Source: Bacillota bacterium
GTDB lineage: Bacteria > Bacillota > Clostridia > Clostridiales > Clostridiaceae
DNA length: 38,704 nucleotides
Direction of reading: 5' to 3'
NCBI GenBank assembly: GCA_023399035.1
Contig: JAEWQX010000214.1
Location: 1 to 38,704, forward strand
Shown: one piece after another, positions 1-8,326 of the stretch
Layout: each line of letters begins with the position of its first letter
Position numbering within the stretch: the stretch's first letter is position 1
Program-made: the position numbers and the translations under genes
The notes under the pieces: generated by a model
Database searches by the model: none
What the model was told of the DNA's origin: nothing
What the model saw: only the letters and a program-made list of their open reading frames with translations

Positions 1-342
1 GTATTGTCAAATATAGAACTTGCTTTAGATAATAAGGTGGCAATCCTTTCCATACCAAAAGGAATGCTTGAAAGCTTTAACATTCCAAATGCTGATACGT
101 CAGATATAATTTCTATCGGACTTGGAATAAAAGGTGTTGAAGTATCTCTTCTTTTAAAAGAAGTTGAAGAAGGCACAAAAAGCAGTTTAAGATCAAAAAA
201 TGATGTTGACGTGAGAAAAGTTGCAGAAATTTTTGGCGGCGGAGGGCATGTAAAAGCTGCTGGTCTTATGCAGAAAAATACTGATATGGAAAAAGCAAAA
301 GAAAACTTATTAAGAGCACTGAAAGAAGAAATGGGATTATAA
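1..342 (+). CDS. nrnA: Bifunctional oligoribonuclease/PAP phosphatase NrnA, C-terminal part
   Basis: The frame is open from the first base, so this is the 3' end of a gene cut by the window edge; a TTG at position 4 is internal and not the real start. About 113 residues remain of a family usually near 320. The glycine-rich DHHA1 motif GGGGHVKAAG, about 35 residues before the stop, identifies a DHH/DHHA1 phosphoesterase; the catalytic DHH domain lies upstream of the window. NrnA degrades nano-RNA and dephosphorylates 3'-phosphoadenosine 5'-phosphate. Placement 16 bases before truB is the usual Firmicute arrangement (rbfA-nrnA-truB) and separates it from other DHHA1 proteins such as RecJ. Confidence 0.88.
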   Translation, partial: VLSNIELALDNKVAILSIPKGMLESFNIPNADTSDIISIGLGIKGVEVSLLLKEVEEGTKSSLRSKNDVDVRKVAEIFGGGGHVKAAGLMQKNTDMEKAKENLLRALKEEMGL

Positions 343-358
343 AATAGGAAGTGCGCAT

Positions 359-1234
359 ATGAATGGAATATTAAATGTTTATAAAAACAGGGGTATGTCT
401 TCTTTTGATGTAGTGCGTAAAATTAAGTTTTTAGCCCATGAAAAAAAAGTTGGACATACAGGAACTTTAGATCCTGAAGCAACAGGAGTTCTTCCAGTTG
501 CTTTAGGAAAAGCTACTAAAATAATAGATTATATTATGAATTCTTCAAAAGCATATGAAGTTAAACTTGTGCTTGGAAAAAAAACAACTACTTATGACCT
601 TGAAGGTGAAGTAATAGAGGAAAAAGATCCATCACATATAACTGAAGATGAGGCAATGAAAGTTGTTTTATCTTTTGTAGGTGAATATGATCAGATTCCT
701 CCAATGTATTCTGCACTTAAGAAAAATGGTGTGAGATTATATGATCTTGCAAGACAGGGGATAGAAGTTGAAAGAGAAGCAAGAAGAATAACTATATATG
801 ATATAACTGATATAAAAATTGAACTTCCATACGTATCTATGAAGGTATGCTGTTCAAAAGGTACATATATAAGAAGCTTATGCTACGATATCGGTGAAAA
901 ACTTAATGTTGGTGCTACTATGACAATGTTAAACAGATGTGCTACTTCTGTTTTTACTCAGGAAGAAAGCATTAATATTGATGATCTTAGTGAAGAAAAC
1001 ATAGAAAGTCATCTTATCACAATAGAAGAAGCTTTAGGAAATTTTCCGAAGCTTACTGTAGACAGTTCATTTACAAAGCTATTAGTAAATGGAGTAAATG
1101 TATTCGATAAGAGATTAACTAATGAAAAAAGAGAACAAGGTGTTTTATATAGAGTGTATGACAGTGAAGGTCTTTTCATAGGCCTTGGCAGACAGGAAGA
1201 TAGAGGCTTCAAAATTGAAAAATTGTTGGTTTAA
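359..1234 (+). CDS. truB: tRNA pseudouridine(55) synthase TruB
   Basis: 291 residues, normal family length. It isomerises U55 in the T-loop of tRNAs in the cytoplasm. The motif GHTGTLDPEATGVLP at residues 32-46 carries the catalytic aspartate (D38). The N-terminal NGILNVYKNRGMSSFDVV is the usual TruB opening, and KGTYIRSL (about residues 167-174) is the conserved RNA-binding motif. The C-terminal ~60 residues match the position of the small bacterial C-terminal PUA-like domain. The ATG follows an AGGAAG-type ribosome binding site. It lies 16 bp after nrnA and 15 bp before ribF with no terminator between, so the three are probably co-transcribed. Confidence 0.97.
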   Translation: MNGILNVYKNRGMSSFDVVRKIKFLAHEKKVGHTGTLDPEATGVLPVALGKATKIIDYIMNSSKAYEVKLVLGKKTTTYDLEGEVIEEKDPSHITEDEAMKVVLSFVGEYDQIPPMYSALKKNGVRLYDLARQGIEVEREARRITIYDITDIKIELPYVSMKVCCSKGTYIRSLCYDIGEKLNVGATMTMLNRCATSVFTQEESINIDDLSEENIESHLITIEEALGNFPKLTVDSSFTKLLVNGVNVFDKRLTNEKREQGVLYRVYDSEGLFIGLGRQEDRGFKIEKLLV

Positions 1235-1249
1235 TTTAGGAGTAAGAAA

Positions 1250-2185
1250 ATGATCATAAAAGACACAGATTTAAAAGATATACAGACTTCTGATAATTAT
1301 ATAGCTCTTGGAAGTTTCGACGGCTTACATCTTGGTCATCTTTCACTAATACATAAAGTTCATGAAGAAGCAGAAAATAATGGGGGTAAGAGTATAGTAT
1401 ATACTTTTAAAAACCATCCAAGAGCTGTTCTAAATAAAGAAAATGCTCCAAAGCTTCTTATGGATAATAATGAAAAGGCAGAAATTCTGGAAAGCTACGG
1501 TATTGATATGTTATATTTTCAGGAATTCAATAATGAATTTATGAAAATCACACCTAAAGAATTCATAGAGTTTTTAATAAATAGATTTAATGCTAAAGGT
1601 CTGGTAGTCGGATTTAACTATAAATTTGGATATAAGAACATGGGAGACACAGAACTTCTTAAAGAGCTTTCAAAAGAATATGGATTTGAGTTATTCATTA
1701 TGGAGCCATGTAAATATAATGGTGAAGTGATAAGCAGCACTAGAGTGAGAAAATCCATTGAAGAAGGAAATATGCATGAGGCATATGAAATGCTAGGCCA
1801 TCCTTTCAGACTTCGTGGTGAAGTTATGCATGGAAGGAAAATTGGCAGAACAATAGGTTTCCCAACAGCAAATTTGAATTACGATAAAAAATTTATTTTT
1901 CCGAGAGTTGGTGTATATTACACTAACGTTAAGGTTAATAATACTATATATAAGGGAATTACATCAGTAGGCAATAACCCTACAGTTGATGGTAAGAGCC
2001 TTACAATTGAAACATATATATTAGATTTCGATGAAGATATATATGGTAAAAATATAGAAGTGTTTTTTATTAAAAAAATCCGTGACGAAAAAAAATTCAA
2101 TGGTATAGAACAATTGAAGGATCAGCTTAAAAAAGACAAATCTTTTGCATTTAATGAGGATTATATGTCGAGTTTAAGAATTTAG
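1250..2185 (+). CDS. ribF: Bifunctional riboflavin kinase / FAD synthetase
   Basis: 311 residues. It phosphorylates riboflavin to FMN and adenylylates FMN to FAD. The N-terminal FAD synthetase (nucleotidyltransferase) domain shows GSFDGLHLGH at residues 21-30 and ISSTRVR at 161-167. The C-terminal riboflavin kinase domain shows GFPTAN at 203-208. Both domains look complete. An AGGAG site precedes the ATG. The gene sits in the truB-ribF-rpsO order of Firmicutes, far from the riboflavin biosynthetic genes at 27-30.7 kb in this same window, so its expression is probably tied to translation genes and not to the FMN riboswitch. The rpsO promoter starts immediately after its stop codon. Confidence 0.96.
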   Translation: MIIKDTDLKDIQTSDNYIALGSFDGLHLGHLSLIHKVHEEAENNGGKSIVYTFKNHPRAVLNKENAPKLLMDNNEKAEILESYGIDMLYFQEFNNEFMKITPKEFIEFLINRFNAKGLVVGFNYKFGYKNMGDTELLKELSKEYGFELFIMEPCKYNGEVISSTRVRKSIEEGNMHEAYEMLGHPFRLRGEVMHGRKIGRTIGFPTANLNYDKKFIFPRVGVYYTNVKVNNTIYKGITSVGNNPTVDGKSLTIETYILDFDEDIYGKNIEVFFIKKIRDEKKFNGIEQLKDQLKKDKSFAFNEDYMSSLRI

Positions 2186-2214
2186 TTTACAATAATCATT
2201 ACTTTTGATATAAT
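2186..2214 (+). promoter_or_regulatory. Sigma-A promoter of rpsO
   Basis: TTTACA (2186-2191), a 17-base spacer and TATAAT (2209-2214) begin directly after the ribF TAG stop. Predicted transcription start is near 2221, the first base of the structured rpsO leader. Five of six bases match the -35 consensus and all six the -10. Confidence 0.8.
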
Positions 2215-2220
2215 TACTCA

Positions 2221-2305
2221 TGAACCTAATCCTAAGTTTAAAGGTGCCGTCTTTTTACTTGGAACTAGGGGATAATTAAAAAAGTTACACGGAGGTGCGC
2301 TTATA
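2221..2305 (+). promoter_or_regulatory. Structured 5' leader of rpsO, candidate S15 autoregulatory site
   Basis: The 85-base leader can fold as nested helices: CCTA 2225-2228 with TAGG 2266-2269, CC(T)AAGT 2231-2237 with ACTTGG 2257-2262, and AAAGG 2240-2244 with TCTTT 2250-2254 around loop TGCCG. Ribosomal protein S15 controls its own mRNA through structured leaders in several bacteria (established). That this particular fold is an S15 site is inference. The ribosome binding site GGAGGTG lies just downstream of the structure. Confidence 0.5.
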
Positions 2306-2569
2306 ATGGATAAGGCAACAAAATTAGAAATAATCAAAAAGTATGGTAGAAGCGAAGGAGATACTGGTTCTCCAGAAGTTCAAGTAGCTTTACTTACAGA
2401 AAGAATAAAATCTTTAACTGAACACTTAAAAGTTCACAAAAAAGATCACCACTCAAGAAGAGGATTATTAATGATGGTTGGTCAAAGAAGAGGTCTTTTA
2501 AACTATTTAGCTGAGCAAGATATTGAAAGATACAGAACTTTAATCAAAGAATTAGGTTTAAGAAGATAA
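2306..2569 (+). CDS. rpsO: 30S ribosomal protein S15
   Basis: 87 residues, near the usual 88-89. The sequence carries S15 hallmarks: GDTGSPEVQVALLTERI, the LKVHKKDHHSRRGLL segment that contacts 16S rRNA, and the RRGLLNYL region. S15 binds the central domain of 16S rRNA early in 30S assembly. ATG start behind a good GGAGGTG site. It has its own promoter and leader and is followed by a hairpin before pnp, the conserved rpsO-pnp arrangement. Confidence 0.98.
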   Translation: MDKATKLEIIKKYGRSEGDTGSPEVQVALLTERIKSLTEHLKVHKKDHHSRRGLLMMVGQRRGLLNYLAEQDIERYRTLIKELGLRR

Positions 2570-2574
2570 TTTTT

Positions 2575-2604
2575 AGAGCGGAGTTTTTCCGCTCTATTAT
2601 TTTA
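2575..2604 (+). terminator. Hairpin between rpsO and pnp
   Basis: An 8-bp perfect stem, AGAGCGGA 2575-2582 with TCCGCTCT 2588-2595 and loop GTTTT, is followed by a weak ATTATTTT run. The short U-tract suggests a leaky terminator or an RNA-processing site that allows read-through into pnp, as known for rpsO-pnp in other bacteria. Confidence 0.7.
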
Positions 2605-2671
2605 AAGATATTCAAAAAAATTCACTAAAAATAAAATATTTTGATGAACCTGAAGGGAGGTCACACAATTT

Positions 2672-4774
2672 ATGAATAACGTTCTAAGTACCGAAATCGC
2701 TGGAAGAGAACTTAAGGTTGAATTCGGAAAAATAGGTATGTTATCAAATGCAGCAACATTGACTAGCTATGGTGACACAGTTATCATGACAAATGTTAAT
2801 GCATCAGATGAACCAAGAGAAGGAATTGATTTCTTCCCGTTAAGTGTTGAATATGAAGAAAGACTATACGCAGTAGGTAAGATTCCAGGTGGATTTATTA
2901 AAAGAGAAGGAAGACCATCTGAAAAAGCTATCTTAAATGGTAGAGCTGTAGATAGAACTATAAGACCTTTATTTCCAAAGGGATATAGAAATGATGTTCA
3001 AGTTGTTACAACAGTAGTATCAGTTGAAAAGGATGTATTACCTGAAATTTTAGCTATAAATGCAGCATCACTTGCATTATGCCTATCAAGTATTCCATAC
3101 ACAATTCCTGCAGCAGCAGTTCAAGTTGGATTAATTGATGGAAAGTTTGTTACAAATCCTGACAGTGAAGGAAGAGAAAAGAGTATACTTCATTTAACAG
3201 TATGTGCAACTAAAGAAAAGGTAATGATGATTGAAGCTGGTGGTAATGAAATCCCAGAAGATACAATGATTGAAGCCATTAAATATGGATTTGATGAATG
3301 TCAAAACATCATATCTTTCCAAGAAGAAGCTATGGCTAAGTTTGGTAAGAAAAAGGATGAACCAGTATTATATACTGTAGATCCACAACTTGAAAAAGAA
3401 GTAAAAGACTTTGCTTTTGACATGGTTAAAGAAGCTATGTACATCATGGATAAAGACGAAAGAAATGCAGCGATAGATGCAGTTAATGAAAAAGTTAATG
3501 CAGAATTTGCTGAAAAGTATCCTGATAATTTAGCAGATATAAAAGAAATTCTTTACACTACTCAAAAGAAGATTGTAAGAAACATGCTTCTAAATGAAAA
3601 GAGAAGACCAGATGGAAGAGCCTTTGATGAAATAAGACCTTTAGGCTGTGAAGTTGGAATACTTCCAAGAACTCATGGTACTGGATTATTTACAAGAGGA
3701 TTAACTCAAGTACTTACAGTAGCTACATTAGGTTCTATAAGCGAAATTCAAATTTTAGATGGTATTGATGAAACACAATCTAAGAGATACATGCATCACT
3801 ATAACTTCCCAGGATATAGTGTTGGTGAAGTAAAACCTTTAAGAGGTCCAGGAAGAAGAGAAATTGGTCATGGAGCTTTAGCAGAAAGAGCACTTGAACC
3901 ACTAATCCCATCTGAAGAAGAATTCCCATACACAATTAGATTAGTATCAGAAGTTTTAAGTTCAAATGGATCAACATCACAGGCATCAGTCTGCGGATCA
4001 ACATTAGCATTATTAGATGCAGGTGTTCCAATAAAGAGACCAGCAGCTGGTATAGCAATGGGATTAATAACTTCTGAAGATTTAACTCAGGAACAAGTTA
4101 TAACAGATATACAAGGTATAGAAGATTTCTTTGGAGATATGGACTTTAAGGTTGCAGGTACAACTGAAGGTATAACATCTATCCAAGTTGATACTAAGCT
4201 TCAAGGATTCAGCTTCAACGTTGTTGAAAATGCTATAAGGGATGCTAGAAAAGCTAGATTAACAATCATAGATAAAATTAACGAATGTATGTCAGAACCA
4301 AGAAAAGATGTATCATTATATGCACCAAAGACTGAAGTTATGACTATAAATCCTGATAAGATTAGAGATGTAATTGGAGCAGGCGGTAAGGTTATCAACA
4401 AGATAATAGCTGATACTGGTGTTAAGATAGACATTAAAGAAGATGGAACAGTATTTATAAGTTCTAGTGATCATGATGGTGTAAATGCAGCTAAGAAGAT
4501 AATCGAAGGATTAACTAAAGAAGTTGTTGCAGGTGAAGTTTACTTAGGTAAAGTTACAAAGATAACTACTTTCGGAGCTTTCGTTGAAATTCTTCCAAAC
4601 AAAGAAGGATTAGTTCATATTTCTAAATTAGCTAAGGAAAGAGTTGAAAAGGTAGAAGATGTTGTTTCTATCGGAGATGAAATCCTAGTAAAAGTTACTG
4701 AAATAGATAATCAAGGAAGAATAAATCTTTCAAGAAAAGATGCAATTGCAGATCAGGAAAAGAAAGAAGATTAA
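2672..4774 (+). CDS. pnp: Polyribonucleotide nucleotidyltransferase (PNPase)
   Basis: 700 residues, normal length. It degrades RNA phosphorolytically 3' to 5' and can add tails; it works as a trimer, often with RNase Y, which is encoded at 19.5 kb here. Two RNase PH-like domains lie at about residues 5-230 and 310-545, with phosphate-site sequence SVCGSTLALLDAGVPI in the second. A KH domain has GxxG in IGAGGK (568-573). An S1 domain fills the C-terminus (about 620-690: GKVTKITTFGAFVEI). The ATG follows GGGAGGT. The frame is intact and a strong terminator follows. Confidence 0.98.
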   Translation: MNNVLSTEIAGRELKVEFGKIGMLSNAATLTSYGDTVIMTNVNASDEPREGIDFFPLSVEYEERLYAVGKIPGGFIKREGRPSEKAILNGRAVDRTIRPLFPKGYRNDVQVVTTVVSVEKDVLPEILAINAASLALCLSSIPYTIPAAAVQVGLIDGKFVTNPDSEGREKSILHLTVCATKEKVMMIEAGGNEIPEDTMIEAIKYGFDECQNIISFQEEAMAKFGKKKDEPVLYTVDPQLEKEVKDFAFDMVKEAMYIMDKDERNAAIDAVNEKVNAEFAEKYPDNLADIKEILYTTQKKIVRNMLLNEKRRPDGRAFDEIRPLGCEVGILPRTHGTGLFTRGLTQVLTVATLGSISEIQILDGIDETQSKRYMHHYNFPGYSVGEVKPLRGPGRREIGHGALAERALEPLIPSEEEFPYTIRLVSEVLSSNGSTSQASVCGSTLALLDAGVPIKRPAAGIAMGLITSEDLTQEQVITDIQGIEDFFGDMDFKVAGTTEGITSIQVDTKLQGFSFNVVENAIRDARKARLTIIDKINECMSEPRKDVSLYAPKTEVMTINPDKIRDVIGAGGKVINKIIADTGVKIDIKEDGTVFISSSDHDGVNAAKKIIEGLTKEVVAGEVYLGKVTKITTFGAFVEILPNKEGLVHISKLAKERVEKVEDVVSIGDEILVKVTEIDNQGRINLSRKDAIADQEKKED

Positions 4775-4778
4775 TAAA

Positions 4779-4804
4779 GGGGCAATTTTAATTGCCTTTT
4801 TTTT
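4779..4804 (+). terminator. Rho-independent terminator of pnp
   Basis: GGCAAT 4781-4786 pairs with ATTGCC 4791-4796 around TTTA and is followed by eight T residues (4797-4804). The stem can be extended outward by G-T and A-T pairs. It closes the rpsO-pnp unit. Confidence 0.88.
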
Positions 4805-5081
4805 ATCTGATATGTGGTTATTGAATTTAAATATTCAGTAGTTAGATATGAGATAATATAAATAAAAAGCTGTGTTTTAAATGAATATTGAATTTTTAGT
4901 TTAAAAATATCAAATACTAATTTATGAATTATTTGAATATATAATTTATTTTTTAATATATGCGATTTTTTTAGATTAATACTGAAATAAATATTAGTTA
5001 AAATAGAGCAGAATAAATAATAAAAAGCATCATTAATATTGAAGCTTAAGAGTATTTTATATAATAAGGAGGAAAAATAGC
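4805..5081. other. Gene-free AT-rich spacer
   Basis: 277 bases between the pnp terminator and the M16 peptidase gene. I see no open frame, no convincing promoter pair and no strong hairpin. A TATAAT at 5060-5065 is too close to the ribosome binding site of the next gene to be a usual promoter. Confidence 0.6.
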
Positions 5082-6389
5082 ATGTTTAATATGTATACCC
5101 TCAAAAATGGATTAAGAGTTGTAACTGAAAAAATAGAACATTTAAATTCAATAAGCGTAGGAGTTATGGTTCAAAACGGTTCAAGAAATGAAAGTCATGA
5201 TGTTAACGGAATTTCACATTTTATTGAGCATATGTTTTTTAAAGGAACAGACAAGAGAACTTCTAAACAGGTTATGGAGGAAATTGAAAACGTAGGAGGG
5301 CAGATAAATGCTTTTACAAGCAAAGAAGCTACATGCTACTATATCAAGGCACTCAATACTCATTTAGATTTATCATTAGACATACTTTCGGATATATTAT
5401 TAAATGCAAAGTTTGACCCTGATGAAATAGAAAAAGAAAAGGGCGTTGTTGTTGAAGAAATTAATATGAGTCAGGATTCACCTGAAGATGTTCTTGACGA
5501 TGCACATTCAAGAGCATGTTTTGGAAACAGCCCTCTTGGAAATCCTATATTAGGTACTGCAGATCTTGTACGTTCATTTACAAGAGAAAAGATAGTGAAT
5601 TTTATAAAGGAAAAATATACTCCATATAATTCAGTAATTTCAGTTTGTGGAAAATTTGACGATGACGAATTAAAAGATTTAATAGAAAAAAATTTCGGAC
5701 ATTGGAAAAGCGAAACTATTTATAAGCCTGATTATGGCAATATTACAATCAACACAGATTCAAAATATGCAAAAAAAGAAATAGAGCAGCTTCATGTGTC
5801 TTTAGGTCTTAAAGGTCTTCCATATGGAGATGAATATAATTATCCTCTAGTAATATTAAACAATATACTAGGAGGAGGAGCTTCTTCGATTTTATTCCAA
5901 AAGGTAAGAGAAGAACTTGGATTATGCTATTCTATAGGTTCTTATTTACAGCCATTCCAGGGCATAGGAACATTAAATATCTATGCAGGGTTAAATAAGA
6001 ACTATGGAGAAAAGGCATTAGAAGTAATAGACCGTGAACTTTCATTATTTGCAAATAAGGGTATAACTGATCTGCAGCTTGAAATAAATAAGGAAAAGAT
6101 TAAGGCAAATTATATTCTTGGCCTTGAAAGCACAAGTTCAAGGATGTTTGCTAATGCTAAGAGCTATCTTTTTAGAAATAAAGTAAAAACACAGGAATTT
6201 GTTATAGAAACAATAGATAAAATCAATAAAGATGATATTCAGTTTGTATTGGACAAATGTTTTAAAGACGGTGTTATGAATGCTGCATATGTAGGGCAGG
6301 ATGTAGAATATGAAAAACTTGATTCTATAATATTAAAGAATACAAAGGCTTATGATAATTCAAGCAGTGAAAGCAGGATTGAAGTCTAA
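5082..6389 (+). CDS. M16 family zinc peptidase (YmxG/MlpA-like)
   Basis: 435 residues, close to the ~410-430 of single-unit bacterial M16B peptidases. The inverted zinc motif HFIEH (H46, E49, H50) is present, with the third ligand and its partner in VVVEEI (E125/E126), the HxxEH-x~76-E layout. The second half (from about residue 200) carries the inactive partner-like domain, with the conserved GLPYGDEYNYPL and LGGGASSILFQKVREELGLCYSI. It probably acts in the cytoplasm, as no signal peptide is seen. In B. subtilis the equivalent gene (mlpA/ymxG) lies in the same place between pnpA and ymxH. ATG start behind AAGGAGG. Confidence 0.93.
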   Translation: MFNMYTLKNGLRVVTEKIEHLNSISVGVMVQNGSRNESHDVNGISHFIEHMFFKGTDKRTSKQVMEEIENVGGQINAFTSKEATCYYIKALNTHLDLSLDILSDILLNAKFDPDEIEKEKGVVVEEINMSQDSPEDVLDDAHSRACFGNSPLGNPILGTADLVRSFTREKIVNFIKEKYTPYNSVISVCGKFDDDELKDLIEKNFGHWKSETIYKPDYGNITINTDSKYAKKEIEQLHVSLGLKGLPYGDEYNYPLVILNNILGGGASSILFQKVREELGLCYSIGSYLQPFQGIGTLNIYAGLNKNYGEKALEVIDRELSLFANKGITDLQLEINKEKIKANYILGLESTSSRMFANAKSYLFRNKVKTQEFVIETIDKINKDDIQFVLDKCFKDGVMNAAYVGQDVEYEKLDSIILKNTKAYDNSSSESRIEV

Positions 6390-6420
6390 TATTAAGCTAT
6401 AAATAAAGCAATACTGTAAT

Positions 6421-6470
6421 AAAATACCTCCTTGTCTCATATTATGTTATGAGATAAAGGAGGTATTTTT
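6421..6470 (+). promoter_or_regulatory. Long hairpin that contains the ymxH ribosome binding site
   Basis: Positions 6421-6433 pair perfectly with 6457-6469 (13 bp). After a G-T pair and one bulged base, 6435-6441 pair with 6448-6454 around loop TTATGT. The descending arm holds AAGGAGG, the only ribosome binding site for the gene at 6471, and ends in five T residues touching its ATG. It therefore looks like a terminator of the M16 peptidase transcript and also a translational block for any read-through mRNA. Inside the hairpin, CATATTAT (6438-6445) with TAATAAA (6417-6423) 14 bases upstream resembles a SigE-type promoter; a start near 6452 would free the ribosome binding site. The SigE reading is inference. 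Confidence 0.75.
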
Positions 6471-6752
6471 ATGAAGGAAGAAAGCAATATAAAATATCTT
6501 AGTGATATAGAAAAATATGAACTTATAAATATAAATGATGGTGAAAAATATGATTATTTATTAAATAATGATTTGATAATTGATGAGGAAGGAAATTTTA
6601 AATATTTAATAGTAAATTTAAATAGTGGAAAGTTTAATTTTTTCAGCAGTAAGGATTTCTTAGAAATTCCCTGGGACTGTGTTAAAAAAATAGGTTCAAA
6701 AACAATAATTTTAGATGCTGATGATGAAAATATAAAGAAAGTTAAGTTATAA
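6471..6752 (+). CDS. YlmC/YmxH family protein (PRC-barrel-like)
   Basis: 93 residues, small and acidic, within the size range of the YlmC/YmxH family. Residues 1-80 fit the PRC-barrel-like beta pattern: a DI-x-KYELININDG start, GKF in the middle and a final IPWDCVKKIGSKTIIL. The family is linked to sporulation in Firmicutes, with unknown molecular role. Position after the M16 peptidase and before dapG matches B. subtilis ymxH. No signal peptide or membrane segment. Its ribosome binding site is wholly inside the hairpin at 6421-6470, which implies conditional expression. Confidence 0.85.
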   Translation: MKEESNIKYLSDIEKYELININDGEKYDYLLNNDLIIDEEGNFKYLIVNLNSGKFNFFSSKDFLEIPWDCVKKIGSKTIILDADDENIKKVKL

Positions 6753-6839
6753 TTATGTATTGTGCAATGTTAGAAAATGTAGATTTATGATATGTGTTTC
6801 CAAATTCATTATAAAAAATTTAAAATATTAAATATAAAA

Positions 6840-6868
6840 TTTAAAAAATATAAAATAAGTTATATAAT
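6840..6868 (+). promoter_or_regulatory. Possible promoter of dapG
   Basis: TATAAT at 6863-6868 has TTTAAA at 6840-6845 with 17 bases between. The -35 is weak (4 of 6), and the whole stretch is very AT-rich, so chance is a real risk. No lysine riboswitch (L-box) features are visible between 6753 and 6934. Confidence 0.35.
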
Positions 6869-6934
6869 GTTTATTGTAATAACTATGAACAAAAGCTTAA
6901 TAATTGAATAATCACTATTTTGGGAGGAACAATA

Positions 6935-8143
6935 ATGAAAATAATTGTACAAAAGTTTGGGGGAACTTCAGTTTCAAGTGAAGAAAACAGACAAAAAGTA
7001 ATTGAAAAAGTAAAGAGAGCTATAAAAGAAGGATATAGTCCAGTTTTAGTAGTATCTGCAATGGGAAGAAAAGGAGCACCATATGCAACCGATACATTAT
7101 TATCTCTTATAGAGGAAGACTTTAAAAGTGCAAACAGATTAGCTCAGGATTTACTTATGTGCTGCGGAGAAACAATAAGTTCAGTAGTTATGAGCAATGA
7201 CTTATATAATGCTGGAGTGAATGCAGTTCCACTGACAGGATGGCAGGCTGGTGTTGTTACAGATAACAATTTTACAGATGCTAAATGCCTTAAAGTTAAT
7301 CCTGAAAGAATATTAGATATAATAAATCAAGGAAGAGTACCTGTAATTACAGGATTCCAGGGAGCTACTGAAGATGGCTTACTTACAACACTTGGAAGAG
7401 GTGGAAGCGATACTTCTGCATCACTTCTTGGAGTGGCATTAAATGCTTCTATGATAGAAATATATACAGACGTTGATGGAATTATGACAGCAGACCCAAG
7501 GATAGTGAAGGATGCAGATTTAATAGATGTAATAAGTTACAACGAAGTATTCCAGCTTGCAGATCAGGGAGCAAAGGTAATTCACCCTAAGGCTGTTGAG
7601 ATAGCAATGGAAGGTAATATACCACTTTTAATAAAGAATACAATGAATGACTGCAGAGGAACACTTATAAATAATTTTGGAGACAGAAAGCATAGAAGAA
7701 TAATGTCAGGAATAACAAGTCAGGGAGACAGAATTCAGGTTTCTATAAGCAGAAAACATAATGAAGGCAACAGTAAGTATAATGATATACTTGAACTTCT
7801 TGCAGCTAATAAGATAAGTCTTGATTTAATCAATATATTCCCAGATAAGCAGATATTCACTATAAATAAATCTGACAAAGATACAGTGGAAACACTATTA
7901 GAAAAAGATAACTTTAAATACAGTTTTGTTGAAGACTGCAGCAAGGTTGCAGTGGTAGGTTCTGCAATGAAGGGAACACCTGGTGTTATGGCAAGAATAT
8001 TAAAATCATTAAATGAAAATAATATTGAAGTTCTTCAGACTGCCGATTCTCATATGACTATCTGGTGTCTTGTACATTCTAAAGATGCAGTCAATGCTAT
8101 AAATATACTTCATAAAGCATTTTCAGTCGGGTATACTCTATAA
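6935..8143 (+). CDS. dapG: Aspartate kinase
   Basis: 402 residues when started at the ATG at 6935. A TTG at 6920 lies upstream of the GGGAGGA ribosome binding site and cannot be the start. It phosphorylates aspartate, the first step to lysine, diaminopimelate, threonine and methionine. The N-terminal KFGGTS (7-12) and the GRGGSDTSA segment are the ATP/aspartate site of the amino acid kinase fold. About 130 C-terminal residues form two ACT regulatory domains, the second including VAVVGSAMKGTPGVMARI. Length and synteny after ymxH match B. subtilis dapG, the diaminopimelate-sensitive isozyme; the effector here is inferred. Its usual neighbours asd and dapA are absent. Confidence 0.92.
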   Translation: MKIIVQKFGGTSVSSEENRQKVIEKVKRAIKEGYSPVLVVSAMGRKGAPYATDTLLSLIEEDFKSANRLAQDLLMCCGETISSVVMSNDLYNAGVNAVPLTGWQAGVVTDNNFTDAKCLKVNPERILDIINQGRVPVITGFQGATEDGLLTTLGRGGSDTSASLLGVALNASMIEIYTDVDGIMTADPRIVKDADLIDVISYNEVFQLADQGAKVIHPKAVEIAMEGNIPLLIKNTMNDCRGTLINNFGDRKHRRIMSGITSQGDRIQVSISRKHNEGNSKYNDILELLAANKISLDLINIFPDKQIFTINKSDKDTVETLLEKDNFKYSFVEDCSKVAVVGSAMKGTPGVMARILKSLNENNIEVLQTADSHMTIWCLVHSKDAVNAINILHKAFSVGYTL

Positions 8144-8190
8144 TTCAGCATTAAATTTAAAGATTGATAAATTAGATAATTTATTTTATG

Positions 8191-8238
8191 CAGAGCATAT
8201 AGCTTTTTGTAAGGAAAGGGTTATATGCCCTGTTTTTT
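8191..8238 (+). terminator. Terminator of dapG
   Basis: CAGAGCATATA (8191-8201) pairs with TATATGCCCTG (8222-8232) with one mismatch, followed by six T residues (8233-8238). The 20-base loop is purine-rich on its 3' side. Confidence 0.75.
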
Positions 8239-8326
8239 AATTATATAGACCTATTTGATAGGATTATTTAATTAAAGAATTAGCTAGTTAAGTTTTTCTT
8301 ATTTTGTAGAGTTAAATAATTAATTA

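Noticed and set aside
5060..5065. TATAAT upstream of the M16 peptidase as a promoter -10
   Set aside because: A start from it would fall within or after the ribosome binding site, and no -35 is present.
6753..6934. Lysine riboswitch upstream of the aspartokinase gene
   Set aside because: The gap is long enough, but none of the conserved L-box motifs or a terminator is visible.
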